A stretch of 64,000 nucleotides of DNA from Hungatella sp. UBA7603 (GTDB lineage Bacteria; Bacillota; Clostridia; Lachnospirales; Lachnospiraceae), in NCBI GenBank assembly GCA_002478865.1, contig DLJZ01000002.1, positions 186,001-250,000 on the forward strand. Reading direction: 5' to 3'. Numbering within the stretch: position 1 is the first letter of the stretch; each line of letters opens with the position of its first letter. The translations under genes were made by a program, and so were the position numbers. The notes under the pieces are model-generated. The model worked only from the letters and a program-made list of their open reading frames with translations. It was not told the DNA's origin and made no database searches. Positions 35,541 through 44,802 of the stretch are shown in pieces.

Positions 35541-36121
35541 TTATCACCTCTAAAACAAATGGTGCCGGTGGTTTCGTCCATGCTTTCTACAATCGCAAGG
35601 GATTCCACCTTTACACCTTCCGCTCTCAACCGATCACCGCCTGGCTGAAAACCTTTTTCAATTACGATGCCTGCGCCTACTAACTCTGCGCCAGAATCCT
35701 TTACAATGGCAGCCAGTCCTTCCAACGCTTTTCCGTTGGCTAAGAAATCATCAATCAGTAGTACTTTGTCTCCTGAACCAATAAACTCCTTAGAAACCAT
35801 AACATCATACGTTCTTCCGTGTGTATAAGACTCCACCTGTGTAGTGTATACGTCACCTGCAATATTCTTTGTCTTTGATTTTTTCGCAAATACCACCGGC
35901 ACATCAAAATACTGGGCAACGATACAGGCGATTCCGATTCCGGAGGCCTCAATCGTTAAGATTTTATTGACTTCACAATCAGCAAATCGTCTTTTAAACT
36001 CTTTTCCGACCTCAACAAACAGTTTAATATCCATCTGGTGATTTAAGAAACTATCTACCTTAAGTACGTCACCGGACTTGATCTTACCGTCCTTACGTAT
36101 TCTGTCCTTTAAAAGCTGCAT
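35537..36121 (-). CDS. xpt: Xanthine phosphoribosyltransferase
   Basis: The 194-residue enzyme makes XMP from xanthine and PRPP. MQLLKDRIRKDGKI at the start, EASGIGIA and the PRPP motif VLLIDDFLANGKAL near 125 fit Xpt. ATG at 36121 follows GGGAGGAACC. It is only 24 bases after the foldase gene, leaving no space for the purine riboswitch that precedes xpt in Bacillus. Confidence 0.93.
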   Translation of the reverse strand: MQLLKDRIRKDGKIKSGDVLKVDSFLNHQMDIKLFVEVGKEFKRRFADCEVNKILTIEASGIGIACIVAQYFDVPVVFAKKSKTKNIAGDVYTTQVESYTHGRTYDVMVSKEFIGSGDKVLLIDDFLANGKALEGLAAIVKDSGAELVGAGIVIEKGFQPGGDRLRAEGVKVESLAIVESMDETTGTICFRGDK

Positions 36122-36145
36122 AAAGGTTCCTCCCGTCGTAAATTA

Positions 36146-37243
36146 TTATTTAACTACTGCATTCTTCAAAAGGAATTCCATTACCTTGTTATTCATAACA
36201 TAGTCATTGACTTCAAACTGTCCTTCTGCCTTAACCAGTTCTTCTGCGTTTTCATAACCTAACTCGGTAGCAACTTCTTTACGATCATCATCAGTAATAG
36301 CGATTTTCTCTTTTTCAGCAATTGCATTTACGATAAGTCTCTGCTTTACGATTTCTTCTGCCTGAGTTTTAGCAGCTTTCTTAAAGTCTTCCTCTTTCAT
36401 TCCGGTAAATGCTCCGATAAAGGTAGTAAAGTCCATACCATAGGTAGCTGCCTGATTGCTATATCTGGTGATCAGGTTATCATAATTGGCATCAACTGCT
36501 TTCTGATCTGGCTCTACCTTTGCATTTGCAGAAATAGCAGTGTAGATATCATTCTTTACCTTCTGATCTGCATCAGCGTTTTTCTTCTGTAAAAGAGTCT
36601 GCTTTGTTTCTTCCTTATACTCATCAACGGTCTTTGACTTTGTATTTTCCTGAACATAAGCATCATTTAATTCAGCAGCCTGTTTTTCCTTTACGGAATT
36701 AACTGTCACATCAAATACAACTGGCTTTCCTGCAAGGTCTTTATTCTGATAATTTTCTGGGAATGTAAGATTTAAGGATACCTTGTCCCCTTTTTTCGCG
36801 CCAACTAATCCACTCTCGAATCCTTCGATGAACTGGTTGGAACCGATGGTAAGGTCATAACCTTGTGCGGTACCTCCGTCAAATGCAACGCCGTCTTTTG
36901 TACCAGCATAGTCAACATTAACCACGTCTCCGTCTTTGATGGCACGGTCTACATCAACCTGTTTCTCATGAGCAGCAAGATCCTGGTCAATGGCCTGTTT
37001 CACCTCATCATCCGTTACTTCTACTGCATCTTTTTTCACTTCAATGCCTTTATATTCGCCAAGGGTTACTTTTCCGTTTTCGATATCTGTCAGATCCTTT
37101 AATGCCGTCGTTTCCTGGGCAGAGGACTCAGTCGCTTCTGTGCTTGCCTGTGTTGTTTCTTTTACTTCTTTTTTGGAACAGCCTGAAATAAGGGTAGCGG
37201 CCACAAGACCACACATGCATACTTTAAAAATTTTCTTCATCAT
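36146..37243 (-). CDS. Trigger-factor-like peptidyl-prolyl isomerase lipoprotein
   Basis: The protein begins with a lipoprotein signal (MMKKIFKVCMCGLVAATLISGC, lipobox ISGC) and a Thr/Glu linker. Then comes an FKBP domain (near 95-185, GDVVNVDYAGTKDGVAFDGGTA) and a C-terminal helical trigger-factor domain. The N-terminal ribosome-binding domain of cytosolic trigger factor is replaced by the export signal. It should act as a foldase on the outer face of the membrane, like PrsA. It heads an operon with xpt and a HAD phosphatase. Confidence 0.86.
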   Translation of the reverse strand: MMKKIFKVCMCGLVAATLISGCSKKEVKETTQASTEATESSAQETTALKDLTDIENGKVTLGEYKGIEVKKDAVEVTDDEVKQAIDQDLAAHEKQVDVDRAIKDGDVVNVDYAGTKDGVAFDGGTAQGYDLTIGSNQFIEGFESGLVGAKKGDKVSLNLTFPENYQNKDLAGKPVVFDVTVNSVKEKQAAELNDAYVQENTKSKTVDEYKEETKQTLLQKKNADADQKVKNDIYTAISANAKVEPDQKAVDANYDNLITRYSNQAATYGMDFTTFIGAFTGMKEEDFKKAAKTQAEEIVKQRLIVNAIAEKEKIAITDDDRKEVATELGYENAEELVKAEGQFEVNDYVMNNKVMEFLLKNAVVK

Positions 37244-37296
37244 ACAATCCTTTTTCTTTCTATTTTAATGTTTAACAATAAAAACACTTCATGTCT

Positions 37297-37305
37297 GTTA
37301 TACCA
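37297..37305 (-). promoter_or_regulatory. Extended -10 promoter of the foldase operon
   Basis: The minus strand reads TGGTATAAC, an extended -10, about 55 bp before the start codon. No clear -35 is visible. Confidence 0.4.
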
Positions 37306-37366
37306 TATTGGGCATGGGAAAAAAAGCATTTTACCGAAATTAACAAAAATTTCAAAATTCCTTCTC

Positions 37367-38761
37367 TTATTTGTAAAAAGCTCGAAACGCCTTAAATGTA
37401 TTATAAACATCAAGCTTGGAGGAAAGTTCGAACGGAGAGTGCATGGAAAGAATCGGCACACCAAGATCTACTACATCCACATCCATGGCTGCTATGTACT
37501 TGGCAATGGTGCCGCCGCCGCCCTGATCAACTGCTCCAAGTTCTCCAATCTGCCAGTATATTCCATCTTCTTCCATCATAGCGATTACCTTTGCCATCAG
37601 CTCTGCGCTAGCGTCGTTAGAACCGCCTTTTCCTCTTACACCGGTATACTTTGTTATAACACAGCCCTTGTTTAAAAAGCAGGCATTGCGTTCTTCATAT
37701 ACCTGGGAGAAGGTTGGGTCATACGCTGCATTTACATCAGAGGATAAGCACATGGAATTGCGAAGAATGTGTCTTACCGGCACATCTGCCATCTCAGCCA
37801 AGTCCTCGATAAAGTGAAGCACAAAATCAGAATTAAGTCCTGTATTTCCATCAGAACCGATCTCTTCTTTGTCTGCAAGAACGGTAACTGTGGTAAACTT
37901 TGGCATTACGGCATCAATCTCTGCCATAAGTGCGGTGTAAGCACACACTCTGTCATCTTGTCCATAAGCACCGATCATGCTGCGGTCAAATCCCACGTCA
38001 CATGCTTTCTGTGCTGGTACCAGTTCAATCTCCGCTCGTAAGAAATCCGCTTCTGTGATTCCGTAACGATCATGAAGAAGCTTTAAGGCGAGAAGCTTAA
38101 CAGGATCTTTTAAATCTGCATCATCTACAAAAGGAATGGAGCCGATGAGGATATTAAGTTCTTCTCCTTTTAAGCCATCTCTTAACTTTCTATCATTTTG
38201 TTCTGCTGCAAGATGAGGAAGCAAATCGGTAATGCAAAGAACTGGATCTCCTGGCTTTTCACCGATGTTAACTTCTACCACTTCTCCATTCTTTTTAATG
38301 ATGACACCATGCATGGCTAATGGAGTGGTTCCCCACTGGTATTTGCGGATTCCACCGTAATAGTGAGTTTTAAAATAAGCAAGATCATTTTTCTCATAGA
38401 CTGGATTTGGCTTTAAATCTAGTCTTGGTGAATCAATATGAGCTCCATTGATACGAACGCCTTTTTCTAAGCCTTCTTTTCCAAAGGTTGTGGCAATAAT
38501 GGCTTTTCCTCTGTTTACATAATATACTTTGTCTCCAGCTTTGTATTTAACGCCCGAAGCAAAAGGAACATAACCCTGCATCTCAAGCATGGCTACGGCT
38601 TCTCTTACACATTCTCTTTCCGTCTTACCATTGTCTAAAAATCGTTTGTAGCCCTCACAAAACATCTCAGCTTCTTCCATCTGGTGAGGTGCATCTTTAC
38701 CGATATGAGGGAACTTAAAAGTCAGTTCTTCCTGCAATATCTGTCCTTTTGTTTTCTCCAT
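37367..38761 (-). CDS. M18-family aminopeptidase
   Basis: A 464-residue cytoplasmic zinc aminopeptidase. Metal and catalytic residues are seen in GAHIDSPRLDLKPNPV, in LADKEEIGSDGNTG and in the C-terminal SMHSPFELSSKLDVYN. Length matches the bacterial M18 group. ATG 38761 follows CGGAGGATTTAAAC; an upstream in-frame start at 38803 would read into the dtd spacer. It may share a transcript with dtd, 48 bases upstream. Confidence 0.92.
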   Translation of the reverse strand: MEKTKGQILQEELTFKFPHIGKDAPHQMEEAEMFCEGYKRFLDNGKTERECVREAVAMLEMQGYVPFASGVKYKAGDKVYYVNRGKAIIATTFGKEGLEKGVRINGAHIDSPRLDLKPNPVYEKNDLAYFKTHYYGGIRKYQWGTTPLAMHGVIIKKNGEVVEVNIGEKPGDPVLCITDLLPHLAAEQNDRKLRDGLKGEELNILIGSIPFVDDADLKDPVKLLALKLLHDRYGITEADFLRAEIELVPAQKACDVGFDRSMIGAYGQDDRVCAYTALMAEIDAVMPKFTTVTVLADKEEIGSDGNTGLNSDFVLHFIEDLAEMADVPVRHILRNSMCLSSDVNAAYDPTFSQVYEERNACFLNKGCVITKYTGVRGKGGSNDASAELMAKVIAMMEEDGIYWQIGELGAVDQGGGGTIAKYIAAMDVDVVDLGVPILSMHSPFELSSKLDVYNTFKAFRAFYK

Positions 38762-38809
38762 GTTTAAATCCTCCGTTTTCTCTATAGGTATGCCCAGGGG
38801 CAATGCATA

Positions 38810-39271
38810 TCAGCCCTGCAAACTGCAAATTTCATCGCTGTCTAGAACCAGAGTAAATGGTCCATCGTTTAAAAGTTCCACCTTCATATCCGCCCCGAAA
38901 ATCCCTTTTTCTACTCGAATGGAGTGGGATTTTAGTCGTTCTGTCATATATTCATACAGATGGTTTGCATGTTCCGGCCCGCCGGCCTTTGTAAAGCTAG
39001 GGCGGTTCCCCTTTTTGCAATCTGCATACAGGGTAAATTGACTCACTGCTAAAATCTCTCCTGATACATCAGAAAGAGAAAGATTGGTCTTTCCGTTTTC
39101 ATCTTCGAAGATCCTAAGCTTACAGATCTTATCTGACATCTTATCTACAATGTCTTTTGTATCCGTATGGGATACGCCAATAAACAGTAAAAAGCCTCGT
39201 TCAATTGCCCCAGTCACTGTCCCGTCCACCGTAACGGCCGCCTTAGCCACACGTTGTAAAACAACCTTCAT
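38810..39271 (-). CDS. dtd: D-aminoacyl-tRNA deacylase
   Basis: The 153-residue enzyme removes D-amino acids (and glycine from tRNA-Ala). It shows MKVVLQRV, the SQFTLYADCKKGNRPSF motif and NDGPFTL with the Gly-Pro pair. Usual length is about 150. It lies 14 bases after the GDPD gene and close to an alarmone synthetase, a common Firmicute neighbour. Confidence 0.95.
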   Translation of the reverse strand: MKVVLQRVAKAAVTVDGTVTGAIERGFLLFIGVSHTDTKDIVDKMSDKICKLRIFEDENGKTNLSLSDVSGEILAVSQFTLYADCKKGNRPSFTKAGGPEHANHLYEYMTERLKSHSIRVEKGIFGADMKVELLNDGPFTLVLDSDEICSLQG

Positions 39272-39285
39272 TTTTTATCTCCCGT

Positions 39286-41085
39286 CTATCTAAGCACCAG
39301 TCTTAAGTACTCCAAAAGATTCTCTGCGGCTTCCTCCCGGTATATGATCTCTCTTGCAAGAACCGGGTAATCTGTAATGATATTGTCAACGGAAAGCATC
39401 TTCATCCGCTCCATCTCACTTTTTGAATTCACCGTCCAGGCATAAACTGCCTTCCCCTTTAAATGGGCGGCTTCCACCAGTCGTTCCGTCACAAAACTTG
39501 ACTGCAAACTAATTAAATCAATGTCATCACTGGAATAATAATTGCCGTATGCGGCCGAGACGATATATCCAGTACGGATTTTTTCATCAAGCTTTTTAAT
39601 TCTGGTAAGATAGAGAAACCGTGAGGAAGTAACCACGCACTGCTCATTCATCTGATACTTGTCTATGAGTAGTGCCACCTTTTCCGGCAGGAGACTGTCA
39701 TCTCCCGCACTCTTGATCTCAATATTTAAGTTAATCTTACCTTTACAGTATTCCATCACTTCTTCCAGGGTGGGAATTTCTTCTCCTCTAAAATCACCAG
39801 AAAACCATCCTCCCACATCAAGTCCTTTTAGCTCTTCAAGGGAATAAGAGCCTATAGACCGGTTCACACCTGCTACTCGCCTTAAACTGGAATCATGTCC
39901 AAGCACCACCACACCATCAGCAGTCTCTTGAACATCAATCTCAACGAAATCTGCAAGATCATTGACCGCTTGTTTAATGGCTGCCATGGTATTCTCCGGT
40001 GCTTCTTTTGAACTTCCCCGGTGTGCCGTAATTTGTACCGTACCAAGAATTCCCCCAGCGATAGCGGAGCCATTATAAACCACATAAAACAAGGTGACCA
40101 GACTAAAAACCACCGCCACTGAGATGGAGGCAAGCGCAGTCTTTTTATTTGCCCAACGGGCGCCAGAATCAGAGATGTTTCCTGCTTTTTTAAGTACTCT
40201 GCTGCTAAACTGAAAATACTGGACACTTAAGGCGCCATAATTTCCCATGGCGAGAAGCATACTGCTTATAAAAAGAAGGACTAAGTCAATCCGTCCGCAG
40301 GCGGCGGGAAGGAACGCAAGTGCCAGCCTATTGTCCGTAAACAGAGTCACTGCCACAGCAGTAATCAAAACGCAAAAGGAGTAAATTAGCTTTAACAGCA
40401 CCACAAACGCACCGTAATAAATAGTCAGCAATAATAATACCTTAGGTATTCTATGTCTTAACAGCCACCAGCTTCTAAGATACCCTTCCTTAAAATTCTT
40501 CTGCTCAACCATACAGGCGTGAAACGCATAAAGTCCTGGAACGACTGCGGCAAGAATCAGGATAAGAATAAAAATCAGGATCGCCTTTCCAAGTGGCTGG
40601 GAAAGCACTTGCGTCATGATAAAATCGAGTGGCTTTATATGAGTAAAAAACCGGTATATGAGATACAGGTTCGTCAAGCAATAGTTGGCCAGGATCAAAA
40701 GTCCCAACCTCCAGTTCCTTTTAAGGATCTCATCCCGAAGCTTAATAATGCCTCCTGCCAAAATCTCCCACGGTTTTAGCTTTCTGGTATAATATATTCC
40801 CTGGAAAAGCGTAAGAAAGCACCCCGTCTCTAACACGAGAATCAGCATGCCGAAAAAAATCAGAACTGCCATGATAATCATTGTCCATGGCTTTAAGAGA
40901 AAACCACCGATGTTGGCAACCGTCAAATAACTATACCCAGCTAATTTAAGGGCGATCAAAAGCCCCCTGTCCAAAGCAAATAAATAAAGGGTAGTCGTTA
41001 CCAGACGAAATGCCAGAGAAAAAAAGAACGCATTCTTCCTGTTATATTTAAGAATCCTTATGGTGTCTTTTGTTAATGTGCTCAT
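39286..41085 (-). CDS. Membrane-anchored glycerophosphodiester phosphodiesterase
   Basis: The 599-residue protein has an N-terminal membrane domain of about 340 residues with seven to eight segments (GPDPase membrane family) and a C-terminal GDPD domain. The latter holds ITAHRGSSKEAPENT (catalytic His and Glu), VEIDVQETADGVVVLGHDSSL and NLNIEIKS. It probably cleaves glycerophosphodiesters from lipids or teichoic acid at the membrane, giving G3P. Confidence 0.9.
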   Translation of the reverse strand: MSTLTKDTIRILKYNRKNAFFFSLAFRLVTTTLYLFALDRGLLIALKLAGYSYLTVANIGGFLLKPWTMIIMAVLIFFGMLILVLETGCFLTLFQGIYYTRKLKPWEILAGGIIKLRDEILKRNWRLGLLILANYCLTNLYLIYRFFTHIKPLDFIMTQVLSQPLGKAILIFILILILAAVVPGLYAFHACMVEQKNFKEGYLRSWWLLRHRIPKVLLLLTIYYGAFVVLLKLIYSFCVLITAVAVTLFTDNRLALAFLPAACGRIDLVLLFISSMLLAMGNYGALSVQYFQFSSRVLKKAGNISDSGARWANKKTALASISVAVVFSLVTLFYVVYNGSAIAGGILGTVQITAHRGSSKEAPENTMAAIKQAVNDLADFVEIDVQETADGVVVLGHDSSLRRVAGVNRSIGSYSLEELKGLDVGGWFSGDFRGEEIPTLEEVMEYCKGKINLNIEIKSAGDDSLLPEKVALLIDKYQMNEQCVVTSSRFLYLTRIKKLDEKIRTGYIVSAAYGNYYSSDDIDLISLQSSFVTERLVEAAHLKGKAVYAWTVNSKSEMERMKMLSVDNIITDYPVLAREIIYREEAAENLLEYLRLVLR

Positions 41086-41116
41086 AACATGACCTTCTTT
41101 GTGTCAAAGCGATCCA

Positions 41117-41809
41117 TCATGACTTTTCTTCCAAATCTTCCTCCCGAAACCGTCTCTCCCCACCTAAATCTTCATGGGTTTGAGCGCTCAGCTCCAAAAT
41201 AGCCTGGTTTAGAGAAAACATCTTTGCATCCAGCATATTTACCACATCTGCACAAGCCTTTAACTCCTGCTGTAAATACGCAGGGGCATTGCCTTCAAAT
41301 TTATAATAAATCTTATGCTCAAGACTCGCCCAAAAATCCATGGCAACAGTCCTGATCTGGATCTCTACCTTGGTATCCACCGGCCCATCTGTTAAATAGA
41401 TCGGAATGGTCACTACCATGTGATAACTCTTGTACCCGTTTGGTTTTGGGATTTTAATATAATCCTTAACGTAAAGCACCGTAACATCGCTTTGCTTTGC
41501 AATCATCTGAGCGATCTGATAAATATCAGAGGTAAAAGAACAGATAATTCTAATTCCGGCAATGTCGTTGAGCTTCTCCACCATATTATCGATGGTCACC
41601 TCAAAGCCATAGCGCTTAAGCTTCTTTACTATGCTGTCTGGCGTCTTCAGCCTAGACTTTACGTGTTCAATCGGGTTGTAATTGTAGATATGAACAAACT
41701 CGTTATTAAGTATCTCTATTTTTGTACTGATTTCTTTTAATGCTGAGTCATACAAAAACATGACAGATTTCCATTGGTCAACCTGGTTAAATGAATTGGG
41801 AACATTCAT
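41117..41809 (-). CDS. Small alarmone synthetase (RelA/SpoT domain)
   Basis: The 230-residue protein is a lone synthetase domain: KLNDIAGIRIICSF, the IPKPNGYKSYHMVV G-loop and the VEIQIRTVAMDFWASLEHK block with the catalytic Glu. No HD hydrolase or TGS domain is present. Such SAS proteins (RelP/RelQ type) make (p)ppGpp in the cytoplasm during stress. A strong leader hairpin (41853-41881) and an extended -10 precede it. Confidence 0.9.
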   Translation of the reverse strand: MNVPNSFNQVDQWKSVMFLYDSALKEISTKIEILNNEFVHIYNYNPIEHVKSRLKTPDSIVKKLKRYGFEVTIDNMVEKLNDIAGIRIICSFTSDIYQIAQMIAKQSDVTVLYVKDYIKIPKPNGYKSYHMVVTIPIYLTDGPVDTKVEIQIRTVAMDFWASLEHKIYYKFEGNAPAYLQQELKACADVVNMLDAKMFSLNQAILELSAQTHEDLGGERRFREEDLEEKS

Positions 41810-41852
41810 TCCTCATCCCCCTCTCCTTTGCCCGTAATACGGATCAGTGAGA

Positions 41853-41901
41853 CAGGGGCTTTCCGTCGCCGGCAGCCCCTGCTCATAATGATATTATACC
41901 A
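41853..41901 (-). promoter_or_regulatory. Extended -10 promoter and leader hairpin of the alarmone synthetase gene
   Basis: The minus strand reads TGGTATAAT (complement of 41893-41901). Just downstream CAGGGGCT (41853-41860) pairs with AGCCCCTG (41874-41881), an 8-bp GC-rich hairpin near the expected 5' end of the transcript. Confidence 0.6.
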
Positions 41902-41937
41902 TAGAAACCCGATATTTTATATATTTTTCCCGAGTTT

Positions 41938-42870
41938 CTAAAATTTTAATCCTTTTAACAGTGCGGATAAGTCTGTAGAGGCACTGCCGCTTTCTTTATA
42001 ATCGAAAACCTCTACACTAGCTTCTTCATCCTCTGCAACTGCCTTCATGCTTAAACTGATCTTATTGTCTGCCGTGGATAGAATCTTTACGGTTATCTTT
42101 TGACCCTCTTTTAATACAGCACCAGGATTCTTAATTCTCTGGTTGCTGATCTGAGAGATGTGTAAAAGACCAGTTAGTCCGTTTTCCAGGTTTACAAAAG
42201 CGCCATAGTCCTTTAAGCTGTCTACGGTTCCTTCCATGATCGCCCCCACCTGACATTTGGCGATCTTTACCTTCTTTTCCTCATTCTGAACTAAAAGTGC
42301 AGGCTCTCTTCCAGATAAGATGAGTTTTTTGTTCTCCTCATCTGCGGTAACTACTGTGACATCAATGGTTTTTCCTTGGTAGGATTCCAGGTCCTCTACA
42401 TAGGCGGCCGCCAGCTTAGAGGCAGGAATAAAGCCACGAATTCCTTCTAAGTAAGCAACTGCTCCTCCTTTCACGATCTCTGTGATTTTAGCCGGAACAA
42501 TGGTTCTTTCATTTAATAATGTATTCAGGTTTTCCCATGCTTTTTGATCCCCTAAAAGCTTTGCGGATAAAAGGACATTTCCTTCACCGTCATCCGCTCT
42601 TACTACGGTGGCTGTGATTTCATCTCCTGGATGAATTTCCTGAATCAAGTGAAAGTCGGGATCCCCGTTTATATCTTCTTTATGAATGATACCTCCAGAA
42701 AAATACTTTAAATCAAGCAACACGGATTCTTCTGTTACATTCACAACGGTTCCTGTCAGCACATCTCCCTTTCGTACTCTCTTAAAAGAAGCTTCTAACT
42801 CATCCATGTAATCAGCCATGGTTTCAACTTTCTCTTCTACGAAATCGGCTTCATTTAGTTCTTTGCTCAT
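41938..42870 (-). CDS. S1-domain RNA-binding protein (ribosomal protein S1-like)
   Basis: 310 residues with three S1 domains: VRKGDVLTGTVVNVTEESV (near 35-105), ERTIVPAKITEIVKGG (near 120-185) and VGAIMEGTVDSLKDYGAFV (near 200-270), the last the most canonical. It resembles the short S1 homologues of Firmicutes that affect translation or mRNA turnover. The ATG at 42870 follows GGAGGAAACTAAT; a GTG at 42885 lies inside that ribosome site and is rejected. Confidence 0.9.
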   Translation of the reverse strand: MSKELNEADFVEEKVETMADYMDELEASFKRVRKGDVLTGTVVNVTEESVLLDLKYFSGGIIHKEDINGDPDFHLIQEIHPGDEITATVVRADDGEGNVLLSAKLLGDQKAWENLNTLLNERTIVPAKITEIVKGGAVAYLEGIRGFIPASKLAAAYVEDLESYQGKTIDVTVVTADEENKKLILSGREPALLVQNEEKKVKIAKCQVGAIMEGTVDSLKDYGAFVNLENGLTGLLHISQISNQRIKNPGAVLKEGQKITVKILSTADNKISLSMKAVAEDEEASVEVFDYKESGSASTDLSALLKGLKF

Positions 42871-42987
42871 ATTAGTTTCCTCCACTCATAATTCCTTATT
42901 TTTTGCGTAAAATCTTACTATATATTTAACACATCCAGCCTGATATTTCTATAGTTTTCTATGGAAAAGTGTGATATATTCTACTTA

Positions 42988-43028
42988 ATCGACCATAGTT
43001 GTTCCGGCCTTATATGCCGGGCGTCGAT
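42988..43028 (+). other. Leader hairpin upstream of the PHP phosphatase gene
   Basis: ATCGAC (42988-42993) pairs with GTCGAT (43023-43028), enclosing CCGGC/GCCGG. It lies just before the ribosome site in the 160-bp divergent region between the S1 and PHP genes. No regulatory role is shown. Confidence 0.4.
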
Positions 43029-43045
43029 ATAGAAAGGACAAGAAC

Positions 43046-43771
43046 ATGAACGACATAATGGATTTGCATACCCACACCATTGCCAGCGGACATGCATACA
43101 ACACGTTATATGAGATGGCAAAATCAGCTTCCGAAAAAGGCCTGACCCTTTTTGGCTCCACGGACCACGCTCCTAAGATGCCTGGAACATGCAACGAGTT
43201 TTATTTTATAAATTTTAGAGTGATACCAAGAAAGCTCTTTGGAATCAATATTTTAATGGGAGCAGAATTAAATATTTTAGATTATAAAGGAAGAGTGGAT
43301 TTAAGAAGGGGACTTTTGGAAAGACTTGATTATGGAGTAGCAAGCATTCACGAGCCTTGCTTTAAGAGTGGAACAGTTTCCGAAAATACCAGCGCTTATG
43401 TTGGCGCCATAGAAAATCCATCGATTCATATCATTGGACATCCTGATGACAACCGATTTCCCATTGATCATGATACCCTGGCAGCCGCAGCTGCTACAAA
43501 TCATACACTCCTTGAGGTCAATGCAAGCTCCCTTCACCCATTAAGTGTTCGCGAGAATGCAAAGGAAAACTACATTTCATTACTAGAGAGATGCAAGCAT
43601 TATAAAACCAGCATTATTTTAAACAGCGACGCCCATGTAGCAGAAGATGTGGGTAATCACAAAAGAGCCTGGGATCTCATAGCAGAAGTGGATTTTCCAC
43701 AAGAACTGATTGTAAACGGTTCCTTAGACCGGATTCTTCCCTTTATTCCCAAGCTGGAGGCTTATTTATGA
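43046..43771 (+). CDS. PHP-domain phosphatase (YcdX-like)
   Basis: The 241-residue protein has MDLHTHTIASGHAYNT, GSTDHAP, MGAELNIL, ASIHEP and LNSDAHV, the metal-binding motifs of YcdX-type PHP phosphatases with a trinuclear site. Substrate is unknown; histidinol phosphatase is a relative. The start could also be the ATG three codons in. The stop overlaps the LysR gene by four bases. Confidence 0.88.
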   Translation: MNDIMDLHTHTIASGHAYNTLYEMAKSASEKGLTLFGSTDHAPKMPGTCNEFYFINFRVIPRKLFGINILMGAELNILDYKGRVDLRRGLLERLDYGVASIHEPCFKSGTVSENTSAYVGAIENPSIHIIGHPDDNRFPIDHDTLAAAAATNHTLLEVNASSLHPLSVRENAKENYISLLERCKHYKTSIILNSDAHVAEDVGNHKRAWDLIAEVDFPQELIVNGSLDRILPFIPKLEAYL

Positions 43772-44706
43772 TTAACTTCCTAAACCTTGAATACTTTCTT
43801 GCTGTTGCAGAGGAATTAAACATTACAAGAGCCGCCAAACGGCTCTATATCTCCCAACAGTCTTTAAGCAATCATATTTCCAATATGGAAAAGGAATTTG
43901 GGGTACAGCTTTTTAACCGTACCATGCCCCTTACCTTAACTTATGCGGGACGGTCTTTAAAAACAAGGGCCAAGCAGCTTTTGGATCTTAAAGACGAGAC
44001 CTACCGAGAACTTTCAGACATTAAAGATTTCACTACGGGACAGCTTTCTATCGGTGTGTCCCATACCAGAGGCCGTTTTCTTCTACCTGCCATTCTCCCA
44101 GCCTACCGCGAGAAGTTTCCAAATATTGAGCTAAATCTGGTGGAAGGTAATTCTCAGGAACTAAGTTCTGCATTAATTCATGGGGAGATAGATTTGATGG
44201 TGGATCTTTTGCCCTTTAAGGCAGAGAACGTGGAATCAATTCCAATCTGTGAAGAAGAGATTCTTCTTGTGGTTCCTGATCAAATCCTTGATTCATTTTT
44301 TCCAGGGGAACAAGATGAGATTAAAAAAAGACTGGAAGAAAATCCTGATATCCTTTTGTTAAGGGATTGCCCTTATCTTCTTATCCATAAAGGAAACCGG
44401 GTCAGGACCATTGCGGATGAGATCTTTGAAGATGCCCAGCTATCACCTACCATTCTACTTGAGACAGAAAATATTGAGACGGTTTTAGCACTTGCGGCAA
44501 AAGGCATGGGAATCACTTTTTATCCTAGAATGTTTGTTTCCGGCAATACAGATAACAAAGATGGAGTTGTGAGAAAAACTGGACTTAATTACTATTCCCT
44601 AAATTACAGCCGCAGCCATGGGGTTCTCGCCTTTGGTTGTCACCGGGGAAGATACTTATCACAAGCCACAAAAGAGTTTATACGGATTTCCAAAGAAAAC
44701 ATATAA
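43768..44706 (+). CDS. LysR-family transcriptional regulator
   Basis: The 312-residue protein has an N-terminal winged helix (FLAVAEELNITRAAKRLYISQQSLSNHI) and a periplasmic-binding-like effector domain (GQLSIGVSHTRGRFLLPAILP). Translation is coupled to the PHP gene through an ATGA overlap. Target and inducer are unknown. No clear terminator follows before the perR promoter. Confidence 0.93.
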   Translation: MINFLNLEYFLAVAEELNITRAAKRLYISQQSLSNHISNMEKEFGVQLFNRTMPLTLTYAGRSLKTRAKQLLDLKDETYRELSDIKDFTTGQLSIGVSHTRGRFLLPAILPAYREKFPNIELNLVEGNSQELSSALIHGEIDLMVDLLPFKAENVESIPICEEEILLVVPDQILDSFFPGEQDEIKKRLEENPDILLLRDCPYLLIHKGNRVRTIADEIFEDAQLSPTILLETENIETVLALAAKGMGITFYPRMFVSGNTDNKDGVVRKTGLNYYSLNYSRSHGVLAFGCHRGRYLSQATKEFIRISKENI

Positions 44707-44723
44707 CAGTTTCTTGCAACACA

Positions 44724-44752
44724 TTGACAAAGCGTGGGGAATCTACTATTAT
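44724..44752 (+). promoter_or_regulatory. Promoter of the PerR-like gene
   Basis: TTGACA (44724-44729) and TATTAT (44747-44752) are exactly 17 bp apart. Confidence 0.8.
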
Positions 44753-44756
44753 TAAA

Positions 44757-44788
44757 CAGTAACAATTACTAATATAATTATCATTATA
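44757..44788 (+). promoter_or_regulatory. PerR/Fur-type operators upstream of the PerR-like gene
   Basis: CAGTAACAATTACTA (44757-44771) is a 7-1-7 palindrome starting four bases after the -10; 12 of its 15 bases equal the site before the rubrerythrin gene. A second Fur/Per-like palindrome, TATAATTATCATTATA (44773-44788), follows directly. Both fit the TAATnATTA core of Per boxes and point to autorepression. Confidence 0.65.
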
Positions 44789-44802
44789 GGAAGGAAGCGG
44801 CC

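Noticed and set aside
36122..36145. Purine riboswitch before xpt
   Set aside because: Only 24 bases separate the foldase stop and the xpt start, too few for an aptamer.
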